Shown: piece by piece, positions 33,750 through 42,800 of the stretch | Position numbering within the stretch: the first letter of the stretch is position 1 | Layout of the letters: each line of letters starts with the position of its first letter | Source of the DNA: Bacillota bacterium | GTDB lineage: Bacteria; Bacillota; Bacilli; Paenibacillales; Paenibacillaceae | Assembly (NCBI GenBank): GCA_023386495.1 | Contig: JAEWJS010000152.1 | Location: forward strand, 124,001 to 188,000 | DNA length: 64,000 nt | Direction: 5' to 3' | Notes under the pieces: model-generated | Database searches by the model: none | The model's input: only the letters and a program-made list of their open reading frames with translations | What the model was told of the DNA's origin: nothing | Position numbers and translations under genes: made by a program

Positions 33750-35047
33750 GGCAGCTCGAGCGGATGACGCCGCTCATGCAGCGATTCCTGCGCCACGTCA
33801 GCGTCGTCTTCGCATTCAAGGCGATGTCGCTGGCGCTTACGCTCGTCGTCTATGTCCTATGCGTGCGGGAGCTGGGTGCCGCACTATGGGGGCAAGTCGC
33901 GCTTGTCACCAGCGTGGCTGGCGTGCTGCTCATTCCGCTCACCTTCGGCTTGTATAACGGCGTCGTCAAATACGTTCCCGTATCGAGCGCGGCGGACAGC
34001 AAGGCAATTATGGGCACCGCGCTTGCCGGCAACCTCGTCATCTCGACCTTGGCCGCCGGGCTGCTCGTGCTCGCTGGACCTACAGTCGAGCGAATAGCAG
34101 GCCTGCCGTATGCGCACTGGCTGTGGGCGGTGGCGCTGGCCATGAGCATCAACCTGTACATTCTGGCGGAATCATTCCTTCGCGGCCAGCAGAAATTCTA
34201 TCTCGTCGGCTCCTATAAGTTCTATGCGTCGATCGCCTTGCTGCTCGGAACAGCCGCGATTCTCTACGCCTGGCAGATCAAGTCGATGGCGGCGTACTTG
34301 CTGCCGTTCATCGCCTATCACTTGCTCTTCTTCATCGGCGCGCTGCCGAAGAGCGGAGTATGGCCGCTGCGGGTATCCGGCCAAGCTTGGCGGCTCTTGC
34401 TGGGCTTCGGCTTGTTCAATATGCTGACTTGGCTGTGCTCGACAGTGCTGTTTACGAGCGATCTCTACTTCATTGCCCGCTTCGGGACGGACTACGAGAC
34501 CGGCGTCTATTCGGTCTACCAGAACAATATCCGTGCCTTGTGCACGATCCTGTTCCATGACGTGTTCGCCGTCGTGTTCCTGCCGATGATCGCTTCTCGG
34601 GACAAGAGGCAGGTCGACCGCATGGCCGTGAACTATTCGATTCCGATCTTCCTGGCCATCTGTGCGGGCGTAGCCATGCTGACGGCCTGTCTCGTGCTGC
34701 TGCTGGGCAAGAGCATCCCGCTTCACGGCGGTTATATCGCGCTGACGGCCGCAGGGAGTGCCATGAACATGATGTATCTCTTGTTCACGTCGATTCTGTC
34801 GCTTGACGGCGTCAGGGCTGCAAAGCTTGCCTGGGTGTCCCTGCTCCTCCCGATGCCGCTGCTGCTCGGGCTTCAATACGTGTGCGTGCAGCAATGGGGC
34901 GTTATGGGAGGCATGGTATCCGTCGTCATTGTGAACGCGCTCTTAGTGCTATCTTTTCGCTTGGCGATCCATTACTTCTATCCCGTGCAGCAGGCGGCGA
35001 ACGTTGCGAGTCCGCTTCCGGAGACGCACGCGCAGCCGGGAGGCTGA
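33746..35047 (+). CDS. Polysaccharide flippase (Wzx/MATE-like)
   Basis: This 433-residue integral membrane protein has 12 or so membrane segments and the pattern of oligosaccharide flippases: an N-terminal GAALWGQVALVTSVAGVLL region and LRGQQKFYLVGSYK. Such proteins turn lipid-linked sugar chains to the outer face of the membrane. The start overlaps the previous stop by four bases. A GT2 transferase and a polyprenyl-phosphate sugar gene follow, so its cargo is probably an undecaprenyl-linked glycan made by this cluster. The cargo itself is unknown. Confidence 0.85.
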   Translation: MRQLERMTPLMQRFLRHVSVVFAFKAMSLALTLVVYVLCVRELGAALWGQVALVTSVAGVLLIPLTFGLYNGVVKYVPVSSAADSKAIMGTALAGNLVISTLAAGLLVLAGPTVERIAGLPYAHWLWAVALAMSINLYILAESFLRGQQKFYLVGSYKFYASIALLLGTAAILYAWQIKSMAAYLLPFIAYHLLFFIGALPKSGVWPLRVSGQAWRLLLGFGLFNMLTWLCSTVLFTSDLYFIARFGTDYETGVYSVYQNNIRALCTILFHDVFAVVFLPMIASRDKRQVDRMAVNYSIPIFLAICAGVAMLTACLVLLLGKSIPLHGGYIALTAAGSAMNMMYLLFTSILSLDGVRAAKLAWVSLLLPMPLLLGLQYVCVQQWGVMGGMVSVVIVNALLVLSFRLAIHYFYPVQQAANVASPLPETHAQPGG

Positions 35048-35072
35048 ACCATGAGAGGAGAGTGCCGATTCG

Positions 35073-36272
35073 ATGAAATACAGCGTGGTCATCCCTGCCT
35101 ATAACAATCCGGAGATGCTGAACAATACGCTCGAGGCCTTGAACGACCAGATCGGCTTCGAGTCGGGAGGGTACGAGGTCATCGTCGTGGATGACGGGTC
35201 GGAGGTCGATCTGTTGGCCTTCGTGCAGGGGACGCCGAGGAGCTATCCGTTCCGACATGTCCGGCTGGAGCGGATGCCGGTGTCCTGCCGCTCCAGAGTT
35301 CGTAACAGCGGCGCGGCCATCGCGCAGGGCGAGGTAATCGTGTTCCTCGACTCGGACATGATCGTGGCCCCGAATTACATGCAGCAGTTGGACAGCTATG
35401 ATCCACTCTCGCACGATCTGTTCGTGTTCTCGTACCGCTTCATGCTCAAGGAGCCCGTATCGCTCGAGGAGGTCAAGTCGCGCAGCATTTTCCGCAAGGA
35501 CTATAAGACGCTTGACTATCTGGAAGGCAGGCACTACGACAGTCAGATTACTTCCTTCAACAACATGGCGCTCGACCAACAGTGGATGCCGGTCTATTCC
35601 TGCAGCATGGCGCTGCCCCGGCATAGGCTCGAGCAGATCGGCGGCTTCGACGAGAGCTATAAAGGCTGGGGCGTCGAGGATTGGGACGTCGCTTACCGCT
35701 GCATGAAGCTCGGGATGCGGATCGTCTCCCATCTCGGCATGGAGGCGCTGCATCAGTATCACGGCGAAGTGTTCGGCGACCTTCGGACGATGGACAAAAT
35801 GATCGAGTGGGACCGCAACATCACGAATCTGTACCGGCTGAATCCGACGCTCGAACAGGAGCTGCCGCGCCGGGTGATGAACCTGGCGTACTTCACGAGA
35901 CGGGTGCCGCAGATGATGATGCGCAAGGAGCGGGGACGAACGGTGCGCAGGCTGGAGGTACGCAGCGAGGGGGACATTCCCGGCGTGCAAGCTGAGGTTC
36001 AGGCGCTGTCGGCCGAAGCGGGCAATCTGGTTATCGTGCGGGACGGGACGAACTCGACGCAGCTGCATCTGTGGATTCAATTGCTCGGCCGCACGAAGAG
36101 CGAGATCCAATACTATCCGCAAGCCTACGATCTGGATCCGGTCGAGACCGTCAAGCATATGAAGCGGGTGTTCACGTGGAAGAAGAGGTTGATACTAACG
36201 TATCGCAGCCTGAAGCTCCTGCGAAGCAAATGGGCGCATGCGGGGGGGCGGACACTCGATGCAGCTCGGTGA
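35073..36272 (+). CDS. Family 2 glycosyltransferase
   Basis: This 399-residue GT-A enzyme opens with the nucleotide-binding strand YSVVIPAYNN, then VVDDGS and the metal-binding DxD in VFLDSDM. An acceptor/galactosyltransferase-like segment GGFDESYKGWGVEDWDVAYR follows, like chondroitin-polymerase and GT27 C-terminal domains. The tail after ~300 is basic. AGGAGAG precedes the ATG. It probably adds a sugar to a lipid-linked glycan at the cytoplasmic face. Its 3' end overlaps the start of the UbiA-type gene by 14 bases. Confidence 0.92.
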   Translation: MKYSVVIPAYNNPEMLNNTLEALNDQIGFESGGYEVIVVDDGSEVDLLAFVQGTPRSYPFRHVRLERMPVSCRSRVRNSGAAIAQGEVIVFLDSDMIVAPNYMQQLDSYDPLSHDLFVFSYRFMLKEPVSLEEVKSRSIFRKDYKTLDYLEGRHYDSQITSFNNMALDQQWMPVYSCSMALPRHRLEQIGGFDESYKGWGVEDWDVAYRCMKLGMRIVSHLGMEALHQYHGEVFGDLRTMDKMIEWDRNITNLYRLNPTLEQELPRRVMNLAYFTRRVPQMMMRKERGRTVRRLEVRSEGDIPGVQAEVQALSAEAGNLVIVRDGTNSTQLHLWIQLLGRTKSEIQYYPQAYDLDPVETVKHMKRVFTWKKRLILTYRSLKLLRSKWAHAGGRTLDAAR

Positions 36273-37182
36273 GGATACGATCATACTCGCGAAAAAATCG
36301 ACGTTGGCCGAAACGATCGGCCTGCTCGTGCAGCAATTGCGCCCCGGTCAGTGGACCAAAAATTTGCTTGTCTTCGGCGCGTTCGCCTTCTCCATCGACG
36401 AGTGGCGGCTCGGCGATCTGCAGAGCTGCGCGGCTGCCTTCCTGCTCTTCTGTCTCGTCTCGGGCTGCGTCTACATCATGAACGATTACGTCGACCGGGA
36501 GGCAGACCGGCAGCATCCGGACAAAGCGCATCGCCCGATGGCGTCCGGCAGGCTCCGTCCGGGCATCGCGATCGCGTTCGGCATCGTGCTGCTAGGAGGC
36601 TCGCTTGGCGCAGGGTTCGCCTTGCACGGATTGTTCGGGCTGCTGCTCATCGGCTATTTTCTCGTGAATCTGTCCTATTCGCTCAAGCTCAAGCACGTGG
36701 TCATCGTGGACCTGCTGCTGATCGCGTCCGGCTTCGTCATCCGCGCCGTTGCGGGCGGCGTCGTGATCGGGGTGCGCTTCACGCCTTGGTTCCTGATGTG
36801 CGTCTTCTTGCTCTCGCTCTTCCTGGCGATCGGCAAGCGCCGCCATGAGCTCTTGCTGCTGGAACGGGGAGGCGGCGCGCATCGCAAGGTGCTGGACAAT
36901 TACTCCGAGCCGCTGCTCAACCAATTGTCCGCCATCGTCACGACGCTTACGATCATGAGCTATTCGTTGTATACCTTCCTGTCGGAGACGTCGGTCTACC
37001 TGATGTGGACGATCCCTTGCGTCATCTACGGCATGTTCCGCTATCTGTATCTGGTCCATGTGCTGGGCAAAGGCGGCAAGCCGGAGGCGCTGCTCTACGG
37101 CGACAAGGGCATTCTGGCATGCGTGCTCGTGTTCGGTGCGGCCGTCGTCGTCATCATGCAGATAAGCGCGGGCTCGGTGTGA
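36259..37182 (+). CDS. UbiA-family polyprenyl-phosphate phosphoribosyltransferase-like protein
   Basis: This 307-residue membrane enzyme has about eight membrane segments. The motif NDYVDREADRQHPDKAHRP closely follows the pattern of decaprenyl-phosphate phosphoribosyltransferase (mycobacterial Rv3806c), the first step to lipid-linked arabinose or ribose. It differs from quinone-type UbiA, which usually has NDxxDxxxD without the HPxKxxRP extension. ATG 36259 follows GGGGGGCGG; an in-frame ATG at 36238 is possible. A PAP2-like gene and an epimerase follow, mirroring the order of steps in the mycobacterial pathway. Prenyl and sugar donors are inferred. Confidence 0.82.
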   Translation: MQLGEDTIILAKKSTLAETIGLLVQQLRPGQWTKNLLVFGAFAFSIDEWRLGDLQSCAAAFLLFCLVSGCVYIMNDYVDREADRQHPDKAHRPMASGRLRPGIAIAFGIVLLGGSLGAGFALHGLFGLLLIGYFLVNLSYSLKLKHVVIVDLLLIASGFVIRAVAGGVVIGVRFTPWFLMCVFLLSLFLAIGKRRHELLLLERGGGAHRKVLDNYSEPLLNQLSAIVTTLTIMSYSLYTFLSETSVYLMWTIPCVIYGMFRYLYLVHVLGKGGKPEALLYGDKGILACVLVFGAAVVVIMQISAGSV

Positions 37183-37195
37183 GGAGGTCGGAAGC

Positions 37196-37585
37196 TTGTA
37201 TCTGCTAGCGCCTATTATCGGCTGGCTCGCGGCCGGCTTCTTGAAATTCATCGTGAATCAGCTGCGCTACGGCAACGCCCGCGAGCGGATCGGCAACGGC
37301 GGATTCCCGAGCAATCATACGACGATCATGACCGCGACGGTCATGCTGATCGGTTTCCGCGAGGGCTTCGCGGATCCGTTGTTCGGCTTAGGCGCTGCGG
37401 TCACGTTCATCGTCATCATCGATGCCACGGGCCTCAGACGGCATGTCGGCGCGCATGCTTCGCGGATTAACGCGCTCCAGCCGGAGGGGGCAAGGCTGCG
37501 GGAGAGCATGGGGCATAACGTCATCGAGGTGCTGGGCGGATTGGCGCTCGGCACGATCATCGGCTATTCGATGAGCTTCATCTGA
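37196..37585 (+). CDS. Divergent PAP2-family (DUF212-like) membrane protein
   Basis: This 129-residue protein has about four hydrophobic stretches and the two DUF212/YuiD motifs, GGFPSNHTTIMTA and DATGLRRHVGAHA. The family is related to acid phosphatases. It starts at TTG 37196 behind GAGGAGGT. Next to a phosphoribosyl-prenyl-transferase-like gene, it is a good candidate for the phosphatase that removes the 5-phosphate from the lipid-linked pentose. That is inference by analogy to Rv3807c, which belongs to a different PAP2 branch. Confidence 0.85.
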   Translation: MYLLAPIIGWLAAGFLKFIVNQLRYGNARERIGNGGFPSNHTTIMTATVMLIGFREGFADPLFGLGAAVTFIVIIDATGLRRHVGAHASRINALQPEGARLRESMGHNVIEVLGGLALGTIIGYSMSFI

Positions 37586-37629
37586 GCATAGCTGAGGGTC
37601 AACGTTAGGAAAAGGAGGGCGCGCATAGC

Positions 37630-38598
37630 ATGAAGTTCATTCTGATCGGTGGGAGCGGGTTCGTGGGGCAGCATCTCGCTGCCGAGCTCGCGAAGCGGGG
37701 ACAGGAGGCCGTAATCTGCGATATCGCGGAGCCGGCCACGCCAGAGATCGGCAGCTTCGTTCGGACGGACGTGACGGACTGGGCGTCCGTCCGAGCCTTG
37801 CCGCTGGAGGAGGATGACATCGTCATCCATCTGGCGGCGAACCAATATCACGGGCGCGTGCCCCGGCGCGATCGGCAGGCGTACTTCGCGCATACGAACG
37901 TATGCGGAACCGCCAATATCCTGCAGGTCATGGAGCAGCGGCGGGCGAAGCGGATGATCTACTTCAGCACGGATATGGTATACGGCAGACCGTCATATCT
38001 GCCGATCGACACCGAGCATCCGAAGCTGCCGTTCGGTCCGTACGGCGAGAGCAAGCGGGAATCGGAGCTGCTGTGCGGCCGCTACCGCGATAAGGGGGCG
38101 CGGATTACCGTATTTCGTCCCCGCATGATTATCGGGCCTGGCCGGCTCGGGGTCTTGAAGAAGTTGTTCAGGCTGATCGAGGCGGGCTTGCCGGTTCCGC
38201 TCATCGGCAGCGGCGCGAATCATTACCAGATGATCGCCGTGGCGGATTGCGTACAAGCCGTCATGCGTGCGATCGACTTGGACTGTCCGAACGAAGCGTA
38301 CAATCTCGGCTCGAAGAACCCGCCGACCGTTCGCGAGCTGCTCGGCAGCCTGATCACCCGGGTGAACTCCAGATCCCGGCTCATTCCGACGCCGGGCTCA
38401 GCGGTGAAGGCCGTGCTGTCCGGGCTGTCGGCTGCCGGCGTGGAGCTGCTGTATAAGGAGCAGTACATGATTGCCGACGAGAATTACTTGGTCGACATCT
38501 CGAAGACCGAACGGGAGCTCGGCTGGTCGCCGCTGTACTCGGACGATGACATGCTCATGGCATCGTACTCGACCTATAAGCTGGCAGCAGCACGATGA
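37630..38598 (+). CDS. NAD-dependent epimerase/dehydratase
   Basis: This 322-residue short-chain (extended SDR) enzyme has the cofactor motif IGGSGFVGQHL at residues 4-14 and the active site S-x-Y-x-x-x-K with YGESK near residue 138. VYGRPSYLP and RPRMIIGPGR are typical of nucleotide-sugar epimerases. AAGGAGGG precedes the ATG. It closes the surface-glycan cluster. It could epimerise a nucleotide sugar or the lipid-linked pentose. Its last 44 bases overlap the 3' end of the convergent kinase gene. Confidence 0.92.
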   Translation: MKFILIGGSGFVGQHLAAELAKRGQEAVICDIAEPATPEIGSFVRTDVTDWASVRALPLEEDDIVIHLAANQYHGRVPRRDRQAYFAHTNVCGTANILQVMEQRRAKRMIYFSTDMVYGRPSYLPIDTEHPKLPFGPYGESKRESELLCGRYRDKGARITVFRPRMIIGPGRLGVLKKLFRLIEAGLPVPLIGSGANHYQMIAVADCVQAVMRAIDLDCPNEAYNLGSKNPPTVRELLGSLITRVNSRSRLIPTPGSAVKAVLSGLSAAGVELLYKEQYMIADENYLVDISKTERELGWSPLYSDDDMLMASYSTYKLAAAR

Positions 38599-39952
38599 AG
38601 GCCGTGCCTTCGCCGAGCTTGCTCTCGGCTTCGATCGTCCCGCCGTGAGCGAGCACGAATGCCTTCGCGATGGCGAGCCCCAGACCCATGCCGCCGTGGC
38701 CGCGGTCGCGCGCTTCGTCGGTCCGGTAGAACCGATTGAACAGATGGGGGAGATGATGGGGCGCGATGCCCGGCCCCGTATCGCGGACGGTAATGGCTAG
38801 CATTACCGTGCCGGCGCGATCGACTTCCTCGAGCGCCACTTCGACCGCCCCGCCGGACGGCGTGTAGCGGACGGCGTTCATCAGCAGGTTCATGAACACC
38901 TGCGTCATTCGGTTCGGATCGACGAGCAGCGATTGGGTTGCGGCAGGCGATTCGACTGTCAGCCGGATGCGAAGCTGCTTCTCCTCAGCCGCGTACGAGA
39001 CGCGCTCGATCGCGCGCTGCAGCAGCGCCTTCATCGCGGTCGGCTGCGGAGCGATCGGCAGCTTCCGCGCTTCCGCCAGCGACAGCAGATGGAGATCGTC
39101 GACTAGACGAGTCAGGCGGATGAGCTCATCTTGCAGCGGCAGCAACTGTTCGGGCGGGACGGGCCTGCCGTCCTGCTGCAGCAGGTCAAGCTTGCCCTGC
39201 ACGATCGTCAGCGGCGTGCGAAGCTCATGCGCGACGTCGGCCACGAGGCTCCTGCGCACTTCTTCGGTGCGCTGCAGCTCGGCAGACATCGCGTTGAATG
39301 CTTCTGCCACTCTCCCCAGTTCGTCCTTGGTCGTGACCTGGGCGGTGACGCCGTATTCGCCTTTCCCGACGCGCTCGATCGCAGGCAGCAGCTGCCGCAG
39401 CGGTACGGTCAGCTTGCGCGCGATCCCGTAGGCGACAAGGAGCGAGACCAGGATGAAGAGGACGGCGGCTGCCGCCAGCAGCATGAGGATCGAGATCGGG
39501 ATGCCGATCCGCAGCTTCGACAGGTTCGCGACCTCGGGGTCGTGATAATGCAGCTCGCCGATCGGCATCCCGTCCAACTGCAAGCTTCGCTGGAAGCCAA
39601 GCCGCAAGATGATTGGCCGTAAGGTGTCTCCGACGATGCCGGCTTCCCGCCCGTCTTGGTCCAGCAGCACGTAGCTCGCATCGTCCCGTTCTGGAATGGG
39701 CAGCGGCGCGAGCCGTTCCGTTCCCTCTTGGCCTGTTGCCCCGTCCCGCCGCACCGTTCTCCATGAACCCCCGTTATCCCGGTAATGGCGGATGAGATCG
39801 AATGCCAGATCATCGATTTCCTTCCCCTTCGCATCCTGTACGATCGCCTCGAACGATTCCCGCACGACCAGGTGGGTCAGCGCCACGAACGTCACGCTCA
39901 TGGCGACGATGAACGCGGCCATCGCGAGGAAGATTTTCCGCTGGGTGCTCAT
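38555..39952 (-). CDS. Sensor histidine kinase, BaeS-like
   Basis: This 465-residue membrane kinase has membrane segments at about 8-28 and 160-185 around an extracellular sensor region, then HAMP, a HisKA domain with H242 in VAHELRTPL, and a HATPase domain (NLLMNAVRYTP, DTGPGIAP, GHGGMGLGLAIAK). ATG 39952 overlaps the regulator stop (ATGA); the open frame further upstream runs antiparallel to nothing useful and is inside the regulator gene. It pairs with the 39949-40638 regulator. The signal is unknown; BaeS-like kinases often respond to envelope stress. Confidence 0.95.
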   Translation of the reverse strand: MSTQRKIFLAMAAFIVAMSVTFVALTHLVVRESFEAIVQDAKGKEIDDLAFDLIRHYRDNGGSWRTVRRDGATGQEGTERLAPLPIPERDDASYVLLDQDGREAGIVGDTLRPIILRLGFQRSLQLDGMPIGELHYHDPEVANLSKLRIGIPISILMLLAAAAVLFILVSLLVAYGIARKLTVPLRQLLPAIERVGKGEYGVTAQVTTKDELGRVAEAFNAMSAELQRTEEVRRSLVADVAHELRTPLTIVQGKLDLLQQDGRPVPPEQLLPLQDELIRLTRLVDDLHLLSLAEARKLPIAPQPTAMKALLQRAIERVSYAAEEKQLRIRLTVESPAATQSLLVDPNRMTQVFMNLLMNAVRYTPSGGAVEVALEEVDRAGTVMLAITVRDTGPGIAPHHLPHLFNRFYRTDEARDRGHGGMGLGLAIAKAFVLAHGGTIEAESKLGEGTAFIVLLPAYRSSTMP

Positions 39953-40638
39953 GGCCGATCCCCGAACCGATAACCGAATCCGTAGACAGTCTTCACATAG
40001 ACAGGCTGCGACGGATCGTCCTCCAGCTTCTTGCGAATGCGGCTGATATGCGCGTCCATCGTCCGCTCGTCGTTGACCGATTCGTCGTCCGCTGCCGCCA
40101 TCAAGAGCTGCAGGCGGCTGTACACGATGCCCGGCCGCGACGCGAGCGTGAGCAGCAGCTTGAATTCCGTCGGGGTCAGCGCTACTAGGACGCCGCGCTT
40201 CCAGACGCGGCACTCCGCCTCCGATATGACAAGCTCGCCCCGTTCGAGAAGCGTCTCCGATGGCGAGCTGCCTTCGATGCGGCGCAGCACGGACCGAATC
40301 CGAGCAGCAAGCTCCCGCAGCGAGAAGGGCTTCGTCATGTAATCATCCGCGCCTACCTCCAGCCCGATCACTCTGTCCGTCTCCTCCACGCGCGCGGTCA
40401 CCATGATGATGCCGATGCGCGGATCCAGCTTCCGCAGCTCGCGGCATACGTCGATCCCGTTCATCTCCGGCATCATCCAATCCAGCACGACGAGCGACGG
40501 CTTGAGCTCGCGTGCCTTGTCGAGCGCCGATCTCCCGGTTCGGGCCGTCGCAGTGACGAAGCCTTCTTGTTGGAGGAAGGGCTCCATGAACTCCAGTACT
40601 CTTCGTTCGTCGTCGACGAGCAGCAGCGTGTGCGGCAT
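39949..40638 (-). CDS. OmpR-family response regulator
   Basis: This 229-residue regulator has a receiver domain with D53 (LVVLDWMMPEMNG) and lysine in the DDYMTKPF loop, and a C-terminal winged helix ending YVKTVYGFGYRFGDRP. It is the first gene of a two-gene operon with the kinase that follows. GGGGGAC lies upstream of the ATG. Its promoter region overlaps that of the divergent membrane-protein gene at 40806, so that gene may be a target. Confidence 0.95.
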   Translation of the reverse strand: MPHTLLLVDDERRVLEFMEPFLQQEGFVTATARTGRSALDKARELKPSLVVLDWMMPEMNGIDVCRELRKLDPRIGIIMVTARVEETDRVIGLEVGADDYMTKPFSLRELAARIRSVLRRIEGSSPSETLLERGELVISEAECRVWKRGVLVALTPTEFKLLLTLASRPGIVYSRLQLLMAAADDESVNDERTMDAHISRIRKKLEDDPSQPVYVKTVYGFGYRFGDRP

Positions 40639-40674
40639 CGGTCAGTCCCCCTAATAATCCCTGTTATTGCCGTA

Positions 40675-40726
40675 ATTATAGCCGTTAATTCCGACTTTGT
40701 GGCAATATTCACGGAACCCGTATACA
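40675..40726. promoter_or_regulatory. Back-to-back promoters between regulator and DUF6220-like gene
   Basis: Plus strand: TTGTGG (40697-40702), 18 bases, TATACA (40721-40726), toward 40806. Minus strand: TTGCCA (40705-40700), 19 bases, TATAAT (40680-40675), toward the OmpR-type regulator. The minus-35 boxes overlap, so the two promoters may compete. Confidence 0.45.
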
Positions 40727-40805
40727 ATCGCAACAAGTTCGCAACATTCGGTTGTTATGATGCGGAATAGCTGCGCAAGTCGATCTATAAATAGGAGGCA
40801 ATCAG

Positions 40806-41219
40806 ATGGTTGATATGAATAGGGACAAGTTAGACGTAGTTCGTACTAACAGTCGGGGGCGCGTATCGCGGGGGATTTTCGCAGGGCTGGCATGGGTGTT
40901 CGTCGCAAGCGTCGTCGTCCAGACCTTGCTGGCCGGGATGGCGCTCTTCAACGATCCGCTGCATTGGGAGAAGCACATCGTCTTCGTGCGAATCTTCGAG
41001 TTCATTCCGTTCGTCATGCTCGTCTGTGCCTTCATCGGCCGCCTGCCGGCCAGCATGAAATGGATGAGCTTCGCGCTGTACGGCTTGATCTTCGTGCAAT
41101 ATACAACGGCTAACGTGCCCGCGGTCGGCGCGCTGCATCCCGTGATTGCGCTGGGCTTGATCGTCCTGTCGCTGCACGTCGCGAAGCGGGGGACGCGTTC
41201 GGTCCGAGAGAAATTGTAA
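40806..41219 (+). CDS. Small membrane protein, DUF6220-like
   Basis: This 137-residue protein has four predicted membrane segments (about 24-44, 57-75, 83-100, 107-125) after a hydrophilic basic N-terminus. The size and layout fit the DUF6220 family, named from memory. AGGAGGC precedes the ATG. It is transcribed away from the OmpR-type regulator and lies before a stalk-domain protein. Function is unknown. Confidence 0.75.
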   Translation: MVDMNRDKLDVVRTNSRGRVSRGIFAGLAWVFVASVVVQTLLAGMALFNDPLHWEKHIVFVRIFEFIPFVMLVCAFIGRLPASMKWMSFALYGLIFVQYTTANVPAVGALHPVIALGLIVLSLHVAKRGTRSVREKL

Positions 41220-41314
41220 GCAAAGTGTAACCTTCCGGCGCTTATGCACGTCAGTGAATATCCCAACAACATAAACAAGCTGATCAAGGGCTTGAGCGCA
41301 GGAGGACATCAAGT

Positions 41315-42448
41315 ATGAACAATAATAAGAAGAACAAGCACAAATGGCTGATTCTGATGACGACGGCAGGGCTGCTCGCGACGACGGCGGCGGTAGGCGC
41401 AGATGGCATAGTGGACAAAGTGTCCGGATTGCTGCGGGGCGACATCAAGGTGTCCGTCAATGGCGAGCAGACGGCGATCCATCCGGTTTACATCGACGGC
41501 AAGGCGTATCTGCCAGCCCGAGATATGGCAGGCGCGTTAGGCGTCGGCATCCACTGGAGCGGCAAGGAGATCGAGCTGACGCAGAAGGAGGAAACCGATG
41601 AAGTGGAGCAATATCTGCAGACTTCCGGCGTGATCGTGGATGTAGCGAAGACGGACAACGGCTCGTTCCGCATCGAGGTGCTGGGCCATAGCCCGAACAA
41701 TTGGATCATCCTGTATGCGGACGCGGACACCGTATTGACCGATGCCGAAGGCAAGCCGTTCGCGGCGGCCGATCTGAAGGCCGGCATGCAGCTCACCGCG
41801 CAGTATGGCCCGATTATCGCGATGAGCTATCCGGGGCAATCGCACGCGGCGACGATCCAAGTCGGCGAACAGCGGCTCGTGCAGGAAGCGGCCGTCATTG
41901 CTGTCGAAGATATGGAGGACGGCAAGCGGATTCTGATCGGCGAGACGAAGGACGGCAAGGATAACGTGTCGGTCGTGCTGAACATGGGCAAGGAGTCGAT
42001 GCTGGTGAATCGGGAAGGACAGCCGGTCGAATGGTCGGACCTCAAGGCCGGTTCGAAGGTCCGTGCCTACTATGGCCCGATGATGACGAAGAGCCTGCCG
42101 CCGCAGAGCCCGGCGCATCTCGTCGTCCTGCTCGACCAACAGGAGCAGCTCGCTCCGGCAGCGGAACAAGAATTCCGCGAGCTGGCATGGTCGTTCGTGC
42201 CTGAGGAGGAGAAGGGGCATCTGCTGACCGCGAAAGAAGAGGCGCAGGTCGAGCTGGTCGATGCTGCAGGCGGGGGCGTAATGGCTGCTACCGACGAGCA
42301 GAAGGCTGCGCTGGCCGAGCTGCAAGCTGCTGGCGGCAAGCTGGTTGCCGTGACGTACCGCACCGATCAGGATGCCTTGCTCGGACCGCTGACCGTCGCG
42401 ATCCACCCGGATACGAAGGCACTGCTGGGATATTTTATTCGGATGTAA
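41315..42448 (+). CDS. Exported stalk-domain (copper amine oxidase N-like) protein
   Basis: This 377-residue protein has a basic N-terminus and one hydrophobic export segment (about 11-28), then a copper-amine-oxidase N-like stalk domain: DIKVSVNGEQ...IDGKAYLPARDMAGALGV...WSGKEIEL, about residues 45-90. A beta-rich region with two repeats of the pattern 'DLKAGMQLTAQYGPIIAMSYP / DLKAGSKVRAYYGPMMTKSLP' follows. Such stalk domains are common in Paenibacillus envelope proteins; the rest is of unknown role. AGGAGG precedes the ATG, and a strong terminator follows, so it may be transcribed alone or with 40806. Confidence 0.88.
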   Translation: MNNNKKNKHKWLILMTTAGLLATTAAVGADGIVDKVSGLLRGDIKVSVNGEQTAIHPVYIDGKAYLPARDMAGALGVGIHWSGKEIELTQKEETDEVEQYLQTSGVIVDVAKTDNGSFRIEVLGHSPNNWIILYADADTVLTDAEGKPFAAADLKAGMQLTAQYGPIIAMSYPGQSHAATIQVGEQRLVQEAAVIAVEDMEDGKRILIGETKDGKDNVSVVLNMGKESMLVNREGQPVEWSDLKAGSKVRAYYGPMMTKSLPPQSPAHLVVLLDQQEQLAPAAEQEFRELAWSFVPEEEKGHLLTAKEEAQVELVDAAGGGVMAATDEQKAALAELQAAGGKLVAVTYRTDQDALLGPLTVAIHPDTKALLGYFIRM

Positions 42449-42463
42449 CAGAGGGATTGTGGG

Positions 42464-42494
42464 ACCGCCAGGACGAGAAGTCCTGGCGGTTTTG
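42464..42494 (+). terminator. Rho-independent terminator
   Basis: ACCGCCAGGAC (42464-42474) pairs with GTCCTGGCGGT (42480-42490), followed by TTTTG. It ends the stalk-protein transcript. Confidence 0.93.
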
Positions 42495-42499
42495 TCGAT

Positions 42500-42760
42500 C
42501 TTTATTAGTTGTGTGCGCTGGCATAGATTAGTGTAGAATACTGCTACTATTTTCGGTGCTGTGGCCGATGCTTAAGGAATAAATGCATATTCTGCCACTA
42601 TTTTTGGCCATATGCTCGGAATGGGCGTTTAGCTCGAAAATAGTTGTACTCTTCTGCACTAATCGGGCTAACGCGGAAAGTTGGGTGGAATTAGTTGTAC
42701 ATTTTACCTCTATATGACCATGACCTAACGGGCATCGCCACTAATGACATACGCAATCCA
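42500..42760. repeat. Degenerate AT-rich intergenic repeats
   Basis: No gene is seen. Short related words recur in both orientations: TTATTAGTTGTG, GATTAGTGTAGAAT, TGCTACTATTTT, TGCCACTATTTTTGG, AAATAGTTGTAC, GAATTAGTTGTAC and CCACTAATGAC. They resemble worn copies of one short interspersed element built on [AT]TAGT. Base composition is clearly more AT-rich than the genes on either side. Confidence 0.5.
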
Positions 42761-42800
42761 ACCCGAGGCGTTTGGGATCGTTCCTAGGCGGTGCGGGAGC

